Shown: piece after piece, positions 1-6,669 of the stretch
Numbering within the stretch: the first letter of the stretch is position 1
Layout of the letters: each line of letters opens with the position of its first letter
Assembly: GCA_964496245.1 (NCBI GenBank)
Contig: CAZBZG010000110.1
Location: 1 to 13,776, forward strand
Source: CAZBZG01 sp964496245
Lineage (GTDB): Bacteria; Planctomycetota; SZUA-567
DNA: 13,776 nt
Direction: 5' to 3'
Translations under genes and position numbers: made by a program
Notes under the pieces: generated by a model
Database searches by the model: none
The model's input: only the letters and a program-made list of their open reading frames with translations
Told to the model about the DNA's origin: nothing

Positions 1-1
1 G

Positions 2-469
2 TGGGCGGAGTTGCGAGAGGCCCAGAGCCAGACGCTGGACGTGCCGCAGACCGGCATGGCGGTCACGATCGACATCGGCGAAGCCAAGGACATCCATCCG
101 CCCAACAAGCAGGACGTGGGCGCGCGCCTGGCGCGCATCGCCCGCGCCGAGGTCTACGGCCAAGACATCGAGTCGAGCGGGCCGCTCTACGCGGGTATGG
201 ATGCGGACGGAGACGCGATGCGCATCCGTTTCGCGCATGCCAAGGGGTTGAAGACAGCCGACAGCGGTCCGGTTCGCGGCTTCACGGTCGCCGGAGCGGA
301 CGGCCGGTTCGTGCCGGCGCAGGCGGTGATCGACGGCGGGGCCGTGCGCGTGAAGAGCCCGGACGTGTCTGCGCCCAAGGCGGTGCGGTATGCGTGGGCG
401 GACGTACCTGACGCGAATCTCGTGAACCATGCGGGATTGCCGGCGAGTCCGTTCCGCACGGATGTGTGA
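2..469 (+). CDS. Sialate O-acetylesterase-like protein, C-terminal part (5' end outside window)
   Basis: The frame is open from base 2 to a TGA at 467-469, giving about 155 residues of a protein whose N-terminus lies before the window. The visible part matches the C-terminal portion of sialate 9-O-acetylesterases (SASA/DUF303, SGNH-hydrolase fold). A conserved block reads GMAVTIDIGEAKDIHPPNKQ and continues DVGARLA; the His of DIHP is the likely catalytic His. It is followed by the small beta-rich C-terminal region (SGPLY, FTVAGADGRFVPA) and the ending VRYAWADVPDANLVN...GLPASPFRTD. Such enzymes are usually exported and remove O-acetyl groups from sialic acids or acetylated glycans. The catalytic Ser and any signal peptide are not in the window, so activity and location cannot be read. 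The next gene has its own promoter about 50 bp downstream, so this is probably a separate transcription unit. The family call is firm; the substrate is not. Confidence 0.88.
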   Translation, partial: WAELREAQSQTLDVPQTGMAVTIDIGEAKDIHPPNKQDVGARLARIARAEVYGQDIESSGPLYAGMDADGDAMRIRFAHAKGLKTADSGPVRGFTVAGADGRFVPAQAVIDGGAVRVKSPDVSAPKAVRYAWADVPDANLVNHAGLPASPFRTDV

Positions 470-516
470 ATGTCTGGCGTGCGCGCGGCATGCGGGCCCG
501 GAGGCGGTCGAACGAG

Positions 517-545
517 TGGACAGAGGTGGGGGACCGTGGTATACT
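517..545 (+). promoter_or_regulatory. Sigma70-like promoter of the DUF4347 surface-protein gene (extended -10)
   Basis: A -35 element TGGACA (517-522) and a -10 element TATACT (540-545) are separated by exactly 17 bp. TGG directly before the -10 gives an extended -10 (TGn). Transcription would start near 552, so the start codon at 569 fits better than the first in-frame ATG at 470, which lies upstream of the promoter. Match by eye only. Confidence 0.66.
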
Positions 546-568
546 CTCTCAAGGGTAGACAGGGCGCA

Positions 569-3500
569 ATGAGGCTTCGGGAGCGAGCCGTGGCAGCTGA
601 AGGCGCGAGCGGACAGAAGCTGGACGAACGGTCGGGCCTGATGCGCCTGGAAGAGCGCATCGTCTACAATGCCGTGGGGCTGATCGACGTCAGCCAGCCC
701 GCAGGAGAAAGCGAAGCCCTGCCCGATGCCCCGGCCGCGTCCGCAGAAGCGGACGCGCCTGCAGAGGCGGATGCAGGCGACGGAGACGCGGCGGTCGACG
801 GGCACGCGTCTGCTTCGTCCGTAGGCGATCAGCCGGCGTCCGCGCAGCCGGCCGTCCGGGCATTGCTCATCAGTTCCTCCTTGGAGCAGGCCGACGCCCT
901 CGCAGAAGCTGCGCGCGCGGATGTGGTGACTGTGCGCTACAACGGGGAGAACGAGGCGCCCGACGGGGTGCTGGCCAAGCTCGAGGCCGCCCTGGGCGAA
1001 CGGCGCGCCGCGAGCATTGCGCTGGCCAGTCACGCCACCGAGGGGCAGGGGATCCATGTCGCGGGAACCGAGGCGCTGCGGCTGGAGACACTCGAAGAAC
1101 CGGCCATGGCCGCCTTCTGGGAGGGGCTGGCCGGGCTGGTGGCCCCAAAGGGCCGCATCGATCTGTTGGCCTGCGGCGGCGCGGCCGGTCCGGACGGGGA
1201 CGCGCTCATCCAGGCGCTCGAGAACAGCGCCGACATCGAGGTGGCTGCAAGCCAGGACCCCACCGGCAACCCGGACGAGGGCGGGGACTGGATCCTGGAA
1301 ACCGACGGCATCGACGCGGGCGCGCTATATTTTGATGCCGCGCAGCTTCTGTCCGTGGAGGGGCTGCTCCAGAACGAGGCGCCGGACAACATCTTCCTGA
1401 CCGATTCCACGCCAGCGGCCATGCAGGGGAGCGCGCTCCTGCTGACCGACACGGGCGCGTCCGCGAATGCCGCCTTTGGCAGCAGCCTGGATATCGACGG
1501 CGCGCGTTTGATCGTGGGCGCGCCCGGCGCGGGGCCGAAAGGCGAGGCACTTGTGTATGAGTGGGATGGGAGTGAATGGGTCCAGCAGGCAGATCCCATT
1601 GCTCCGGATGGTTTTGGTGGCTCAGACGATGGCGTTCGCTTCGGCACGGCGGTCGCCACTGATGCAGGTTGGGTGGCGGTGGGTGACCCCGAGGATGCGG
1701 GCAGCGACAAGGCCTATTTCCACACGGTTCAGTGGGACGGAGACAGCTGGGAGGGTCAGCACCGTCCCGGAGCTGCGAGCGAGCAGTATGGGGCATCGGT
1801 GACGTTGGAGGGTGAGTGGGCTTTCGTGGGCGCGCCTGGAGGCGACAGCGGTGAGATCTACCACTTCAGTCTGGTGCCTCTGCCGAATTGGGCCAAGGTC
1901 GGGTCGCTGGATGATCCCGACGGCCTTTCTGCAGACGGGGATCAGTTCGGCGCTTCGATGGACGTGTCCGGGAACTGGCTGTTGGTGGGCGCGCCGAAGG
2001 AGGACGGTTCTGGAGCTGATGCGGGCGCGGTTTACGCGTACCATCAGAACGGCGGCACGTGGAGCTATGCCGACACGCTTGGCGGGTCGGGCCTCGGTAG
2101 CGGGGATCAGTTCGGCGCGAGCGTGAGCGTGAGCGGAGACACGGCCGTGGTAGGCGCACCCGGCAGCGGCGTTGCGGGCGCGGCCTATGTCTTCACATAC
2201 AGCGGCGGTACCTGGAGTCAAGTCGCCACGCTCACGCCTTCGGATGAAGCGGCTGGCGATGCGTTCGGCACGAGCGTGGCGGCGGCTGACCGCACGCTCG
2301 TGATCGGTGCGCCGGGGGCGGACGTGAACGGAAAGACGGATGCGGGCGCGGCCTATGTCTTCCGCGATTTCGGCGGTGCCTGGAGCGAAGCCGACAAGGT
2401 GGTGGCCGCGAATCCGGCTGCGAGCGATCATTTCGGCCAGTCCGTGGCCGCTCTGCAAGACACGGCGATCGTCGGCGCTCCCGGGGACGATACCGCGCAG
2501 GGCGCGAATGCCGGATCGGTGACGCGCTTTCTCGCCGAGCCGGAAGTGCCGGAGAACAGCGCAGCCGGCACCGTGGTGGCCACTGTCTCGGGCACGGATC
2601 CGGACGGCGATTCCCTCGCCTTCGCGCTGACGGGCGGGGCGACGGATGTGTTTGCGCTCTCCGGGAACAAGCTGGTCGTCCGTTCGGGCGCCGGTCTCGA
2701 CTTCGAATCGCAGACCTCGCACACGGTGTGGATCGAGGCGCGGGATCCGACCGGCGCCACGACCGAGCGGCCGTTCGTGATCCATGTGAGCGACGTGCTC
2801 GAAGGCTCGCCCCCCCCGCCGTCTCCGCCGCCGCCTTCGGAGCCGCCTCCTGGCGGAGACGAAATCGAATTGCCGGAAGCCGGCGAGGAGCTCGGGTTGG
2901 AGGAGGCGGAACGGGATAGCGGCGAAGAAGCCTGGTTCGATGAAGGGCTGGCTGAACTCGCGGGTCTGGATTTCTCGTTTGCTGACGGAGCAGCAGTGAC
3001 GCCCGAAGAGGAGGAGGTCGAAGCCGGCGAACAAACCGACCTGATGCTGCAGCCGGCCGAGATCGATCTCACGCTGCGCCTCACCGACCTTGCCTTCAAC
3101 GAGGATGCGTTGTTCGCCGATTCGCAGCCCCCCGAGATCCGGGAGGCGTTCGACACGATCCTGCAGGCCTATACGACCAGCAGCGACGAGCTGGCCGCCT
3201 ATCTGCAGTCTGCTTTTCGGTCGGTGGCCGAGTCCGCGCTCGTCCACCGTTCGTCCGAACTGGCAGAAGGAGCGGCCCGGGGGTTGCTGGGGGCAGTCGA
3301 AAACGATCCTGTGCTGGCGCATGCGCTTCCGGGGTTGATCGACGAACTCGACGAGGCCCAGCTCGCCTTGCGAAACGCCACCGAGAACCTGCGGGTCGCG
3401 GTCGTGGATGCAGCTGGCACGGGAGAAGGGGGATTCGACCAGGCGTTCCAGGATGTGGTAACAGCCGCCCAGGTGAGCCTGGACCAGGCCAATGCCCGGC

Positions 3501-3724
3501 TTCTCGTGGCCACGCGCACCGTGGATATCGTCACCACAACGCTTCGGCATCACGAGGCGCAGGCGCCGGAAGCCGTGGTATCCGAAGAGGGATGGGAGCG
3601 GCTGGCCAAGAATGCTCGTACGTCAGCACAGACGGACGTTGCGGCCGCGCGCAAGCCCTGGGACCGGGCTTCGGAAGACGTGTTCACCGCTTTCGTGAAG
3701 CGCCTCGTCGCCGAACGGCGCTAA
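569..3724 (+). CDS. Large surface/adhesin-like protein: DUF4347, seven FG-GAP blades, cadherin-like domain, helical C-terminus
   Basis: The product is 1051 residues, probably extracellular or cell-surface. Residues 27-36 carry LEERIVYNAV, the kind of N-terminal tag seen in DUF4347 proteins, followed by an acidic Ala/Glu/Asp linker. DUF4347 spans about 95-265 (ALLISSS, IALASHA, RIDLLACGGA). Seven FG-GAP-type repeats follow (about 303-650; FGxSV...VGAPG), then a cadherin-like domain (658-745; VPENSAAGT, DPDGD, LDFE). After these come a Pro hinge (747-760), an acidic stretch, and a helical C-terminal third (about 815-1051) that I do not recognise. There is no hydrophobic Sec signal and no RTX nonapeptides. 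Start choice: ATG 569 lies just after the predicted transcription start, with a weak AGGG at 561-564. GTG 590 has a better-spaced GGGAG and is a real alternative; ATG 641 would begin one residue before RLEERIV. The 3' end overlaps the convergent gene by 41 bp. It is likely a substrate of the secretion operon at 6670-11197 (inference). Confidence 0.88.
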   Translation: MRLRERAVAAEGASGQKLDERSGLMRLEERIVYNAVGLIDVSQPAGESEALPDAPAASAEADAPAEADAGDGDAAVDGHASASSVGDQPASAQPAVRALLISSSLEQADALAEAARADVVTVRYNGENEAPDGVLAKLEAALGERRAASIALASHATEGQGIHVAGTEALRLETLEEPAMAAFWEGLAGLVAPKGRIDLLACGGAAGPDGDALIQALENSADIEVAASQDPTGNPDEGGDWILETDGIDAGALYFDAAQLLSVEGLLQNEAPDNIFLTDSTPAAMQGSALLLTDTGASANAAFGSSLDIDGARLIVGAPGAGPKGEALVYEWDGSEWVQQADPIAPDGFGGSDDGVRFGTAVATDAGWVAVGDPEDAGSDKAYFHTVQWDGDSWEGQHRPGAASEQYGASVTLEGEWAFVGAPGGDSGEIYHFSLVPLPNWAKVGSLDDPDGLSADGDQFGASMDVSGNWLLVGAPKEDGSGADAGAVYAYHQNGGTWSYADTLGGSGLGSGDQFGASVSVSGDTAVVGAPGSGVAGAAYVFTYSGGTWSQVATLTPSDEAAGDAFGTSVAAADRTLVIGAPGADVNGKTDAGAAYVFRDFGGAWSEADKVVAANPAASDHFGQSVAALQDTAIVGAPGDDTAQGANAGSVTRFLAEPEVPENSAAGTVVATVSGTDPDGDSLAFALTGGATDVFALSGNKLVVRSGAGLDFESQTSHTVWIEARDPTGATTERPFVIHVSDVLEGSPPPPSPPPPSEPPPGGDEIELPEAGEELGLEEAERDSGEEAWFDEGLAELAGLDFSFADGAAVTPEEEEVEAGEQTDLMLQPAEIDLTLRLTDLAFNEDALFADSQPPEIREAFDTILQAYTTSSDELAAYLQSAFRSVAESALVHRSSELAEGAARGLLGAVENDPVLAHALPGLIDELDEAQLALRNATENLRVAVVDAAGTGEGGFDQAFQDVVTAAQVSLDQANARLLVATRTVDIVTTTLRHHEAQAPEAVVSEEGWERLAKNARTSAQTDVAAARKPWDRASEDVFTAFVKRLVAERR
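1475..2515 (+). repeat. Seven FG-GAP-like repeats encoding one beta-propeller
   Basis: Seven coding repeats of about 53 codons (mean spacing 159-160 bp) each have a blade start such as FGSSLDIDG, FGASMDVSG or FGQSVAALQ, followed by VGAPG or a variant. The first begins at TTT 1475 and the seventh at TTC 2432. Seven blades make one closed integrin-type propeller. Blades 2 (VGDPEDAG) and 3 (YGASVTLEG) are the most degenerate. The copies differ clearly at DNA level, unlike the near-identical repeats around 4372-5044, so this array looks old. Confidence 0.8.
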
Positions 3725-6240
3725 GGCCGGGAAGGCGAACAGGCGCGGGCAAGGCCACGGGCGAAGGCGGCTGCGGCGCTGCAGCCTGGAGCCAGTGGTC
3801 GATCTGCCCCACGAACCAGAAGAGTTGCCGGAAGAGCCCCTGCAGCCACTGCCAGGGCCAGCCCGGCTGCCACGGATGGCCTGCACGGATCTTGACTACG
3901 TCGCCGTTCATGAAGTCTCCGTTCGCGCTTCCCTCTCCGCCCAGCGGATTGCCGGCCAGATCGCGAATGCTGTCGTCATCTACAACGTCCAACCGGACCT
4001 TGCCGGTGCCGCGGAGGTGGCCCACGGTGACTGTGTAGGCGACGCTGTCCTCGGTCGCAAGGTCGGTGATGCGCCCCCTCAACCACCCCCACGTGCGCAG
4101 GTCGAAGTCGGCCGCATTTACGCCCGTGACCTCCTCGCTGAAGAGCACGGTGAAGCGGACCTGGTTTGGAGGGAACGGCTGCGGCCTGGGGGGCCATCTC
4201 CAGCCCCGAACACCCCACCCGATCGGAAGCAGCGACTTGCCGGCATTGCGGCGGCCCCAGGCGGGTGCGCGCGACCAGGGCGGGAGCACCGGATCCTCGC
4301 ACGCGTGCCGGATTTCGACGACCTCGGGCGGGGTCGTGTCCCCTGAGCCGGCCCCCTCGGTCTCCCACCCCACGCTGGCGTCTGTGTCCAGCGCATTGCC
4401 GGCGGCATCTGCGATGCCGGCGTCTGCAGCTGCCAGGGTCAAGACATAGGCGCCCTCGTCTGCGGTGACGGTGGTGAGGTCGAGCGNNNNNNNNNNNNNN
4501 NNNNNNNNNNNNNNNNNNNNNNNNNNNNNNNNNNNNNNNNNNNNNNNNNNNNNNNNNNNNNNNNNNNNNNNNNNNNNNNNNNNNNNTGACCGCAGCGCTG
4601 TCGCGCGTGAGGCTGAGGTCTGCGAGGTCCACACCATTCACGGGTTCGGAGAAGGCGAGGGTGACCGTGCCCACGGGCGTGTTGCGCGGCGAATCGATCC
4701 CAGGCAGGCTGGCTGTGGGTGCGGTGGTGTCCGTGGTCCAGCTGACGCTGGCGTCTGTGGCCAGCGCATTGCCGGCGGCATCGGCGATGCCGGCGTCTGC
4801 AGCCGCCAGGGTCAAGACATAGGCGCCCTCGTCTGCGGTGACGGTGGTGAGGTCGAGCGTGTACTCGCTTGCGGAGACCTGGCTGAGCGCGAGCCCGTCG
4901 AGGCTGACCGCAGCGCTGTCGCGCGTGAGGCTGAGGTCTGCGAGGTCCACACCATTCACAGGTTCGGAGAAGGCGAGGGTGACCGTGCCCACGGGCGTGT
5001 TGCGCGGCGAGTCGACCCCAGGCAGGCTGGCCGTGGGTGCGGTGTTGTCGATCTCATAGGTCGCGCCTGTGGTATAGCTTCCGTTTCCCGCGCCCGGACC
5101 GCCCAGAGGCGTTTCGTTCGCGTCCACGATGGAGTCGTCGTCGATCACGTCTAGACGGAGGTGTCCAGAGCCGGTGATCGTTTGTACCGTCACTGTGTAA
5201 GCGTTGTCGTTCCCCTCGACCGCGCCCACCGAGCCGTTCACAGAGCCGGTCGTGGTCAGAGCGAAGTCGCCTGGATCCACCCCGGTCACCGCATCGGTGA
5301 AGCCCACCTCGAACGTCACGGTCGCGCTGTTCGTCGGGCTGGCGGAACCGCGCAGAATCCAGGAGACGCGGGGCACTGCGAGCACATCGATGGAGACGGT
5401 CTGCGCGTTGGCCTTGCCCGCATCTGCTGCCAGGAGCAGGAACGCATAGGTGTTGCCGACGTGCTCGGGACCGGGCGTGCCCGTCACTTCACCGGTTCCG
5501 TCGTGGTTGTCCGACAGGCTGAGCCAGGCGGGCAGGGCGGTCGTATCGGGTTCGAGCACGATGGTTTCGAAGACGTAGTCGTACGCATCGCTGAGGTCCA
5601 TGCGACCCCCGGTGTAGGTGTCCCCGCTGAGATCCATGTAGATACCAACCGATGCATCCTGAGCATCGAAATGCACCGTGTATTTCTGGCCCGCCGTGAT
5701 GCGAATGCCTTCGTCAAACTCGAAGAGACGCCACGAACCGTTTGCTCCGCCCGCCCCGAATGCCTTGCGAGCCAACAGTTCGCCCCCCGTGCCCTCGCCC
5801 TGGTGGACACTGAGCACACGCTGGGTTGTGCTGCGCCCCTGTCGGAGGCGCACACCCTTCAGGAATCCGTTGAGCCCTGCTGTAAAGGACTGCCAACCTT
5901 CTGTGGGCGAGTCGAATACAGAGGGATCCTCCCCTTCGTTGGTCTGATCGGTGTGCCGTGTTCCTACGCTCAACGAGATCGCATCTCCTTGCTCGTCCTC
6001 CGCGCTGACGGCATAGGCGTACTCGGTTTCCTGGTAGGCTTGAGAAGGCGCAGTCGACGTGAAGGCAGGGGCGGTGTTGTCGACCTCTGCCGCAAGGCTG
6101 CATCTGCTCAGCAGAGAAAAGGACAAGAGCATGATGGCTGGGAAGAGCCAACTGATGCGGCGATCTTGCGAAACCCGTTTTATCCTGATACGGTCAGGGC
6201 ATGGGTTGCTGCTGGCAAAGCGTAGTGCGCATACATGCAT
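3684..6240 (-). CDS. Secreted multidomain Ig-like repeat protein, interrupted by an assembly gap
   Basis: The ATG at 6240 has AAGGAG five bases upstream and lies about 25 bp after a near-consensus promoter, so it is preferred over the in-frame ATG at 6300, which falls in the -35 box. Residues 1-50 form a long signal peptide (basic n-region, hydrophobic WLFPAIMLLSFSLL, cleavage near SLA-AEV). Next is a putative-Ig (He_PIG-like) domain, residues 57-95 and 234-287, split by a beta-rich insert (WQSFTAG...ITAGQKYTVHF...DTYTGGRMDL). Then comes an Ig-like domain A (288-398), 106-residue Ig-like domains B (TAPTASLPGVDSPRN...TDAS), and a final A-type domain (VTGVNAADFDL...RLDVVDDDSI). The C-terminus is Trp-rich, then Pro-rich, with a basic end (RRRGASRKR). 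The frame differs on either side of the 100 N. With a 45-bp gap the whole gene is one frame of 833 residues, or 106 more per extra repeat. No LPxTG or PEP-CTERM signal is visible. Function unknown; a secreted adhesin or glycan-binding protein is plausible. Confidence 0.82.
4372..5044 (-). repeat. Near-identical 318-bp tandem repeats encoding Ig-like B domains
   Basis: The period is 318 bp (106 codons). Bases 4587-4726 match 4905-5044 with four mismatches in 140, and 4372-4486 match 4745-4859 with three mismatches in 115. At least two full-length copies plus the partial copy beside the gap are present. The high DNA identity indicates recent duplication or gene conversion and explains why assembly failed here. 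Copy number in the real genome is unknown. Confidence 0.9.
4487..4586. other. Assembly gap of 100 N (placeholder length)
   Basis: Exactly 100 N fall inside the repeat array. The left flank ends at the position equivalent to 4859 of the complete copy, and the right flank resumes at the equivalent of 4905. One repeat register therefore lacks only 45 bp (equivalent to 4860-4904). A gap of 45 + 318n bp restores a single frame across the gene; the written 100 bp does not. Confidence 0.97.
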
Positions 6241-6242
6241 GG

Positions 6243-6261
6243 GAGCTCCTTTCGCGAGCTC
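6243..6261 (-). promoter_or_regulatory. Ribosome binding site of the Ig-repeat gene, within a possible hairpin
   Basis: On the minus strand AAGGAG (complement of 6246-6251) lies five bases before ATG 6240 and decides that start. It is embedded in GAGCTC-GCGAAAG-GAGCTC, two self-complementary hexamers (6256-6261 and 6243-6248) that could pair as a 6-bp stem around a 7-nt loop and partly hide the Shine-Dalgarno. The RBS is clear; the regulatory hairpin is speculative. Confidence 0.6.
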
Positions 6262-6271
6262 TCTACATATA

Positions 6272-6300
6272 TGTATACGTCGGAAACCGATAAATGTCAA
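6272..6300 (-). promoter_or_regulatory. Near-consensus sigma70 promoter of the Ig-repeat gene
   Basis: Read on the minus strand, a perfect -35 TTGACA (6300-6295) and a -10 TATACA (6277-6272) are separated by 17 bp. The bases upstream of the -35 (about 6301-6330) are A/T-rich and could act as an UP element. Transcription would start near 6265, leaving a 5' leader of about 25 nt before ATG 6240. A perfect 12-bp palindrome, TACATATATGTA (6264-6275), runs from the -10 to the start site and is a candidate operator. Confidence 0.72.
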
Positions 6301-6669
6301 GTTCTTTTCTCAAAATAGCCCAATAGTTTACAGCCGCCCCTCTTTTGCGTCTCTGACGACGCCAGCCGAGCACCTATCCTGTTCCATGCCAACGAATTGA
6401 CAGATCCTTGCGACCTGCGAAATCCGGAAGGTTTAAACGTTAAAATCTGAGGTGGATATGTTGTGGAAAACCGCGTTTGTCTGTGTGCACATCACGAGCA
6501 TAGCCTCTATGGCGCGCTCCGAGACCCTGTTGCTGACGCCACGGGTTGGGGAATGGGGGCGCTGTTCCCCATCGGAAGTGAAAGCGGTGGCGCAGCCCTG
6601 CCGCAGAAGCGCCTCTCTGAGGGGTCCCACTCTGCTGGGCGCGGCCGAGCACGATGCAGACGGGGTGCC
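6301..6669. other. Intergenic region without a supported gene
   Basis: This 369-bp stretch separates the end of the M50 operon from the promoter of the Ig-repeat gene. The part next to the promoter is clearly more A/T-rich than the coding DNA. The only frames here are short or are extensions of shadow frames of the M50 gene, without family resemblance or a good ribosome site. A small inverted repeat (ATGGGG 6553-6558 / CCCCAT 6567-6572) could fold in the transcript about 100 nt past the M50 stop, but it has no T-tract, so I do not call it a terminator. No tRNA or known ncRNA is recognised. Confidence 0.6.

Noticed and set aside
470..568. In-frame extension of the surface protein to ATG 470
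   Set aside because: It would place the start directly after the esterase stop with no ribosome site and upstream of a well-formed promoter at 517-545. The added residues are Gly/Arg-rich without conservation cues.
1622..3553. 643-codon minus-strand open frame opposite the DUF4347 gene
   Set aside because: The plus frame shows seven periodic FG-GAP repeats and a cadherin-like domain. The minus translation is Arg-rich without structure.
3709..3720. CGCC-GAAC-GGCG inverted repeat near the convergent stops as a terminator
   Set aside because: The stem is only 4 bp and no T-tract follows on either strand.
6397..6402. TTGACA on the plus strand in the intergenic region as a promoter
   Set aside because: No acceptable -10 lies 16-18 bp downstream, and no plus-strand gene follows.
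6433..6630. 65-codon minus-strand frame in the intergenic region
   Set aside because: There is no Shine-Dalgarno, no recognisable domain and a composition like a random frame. It is not supported as a gene.
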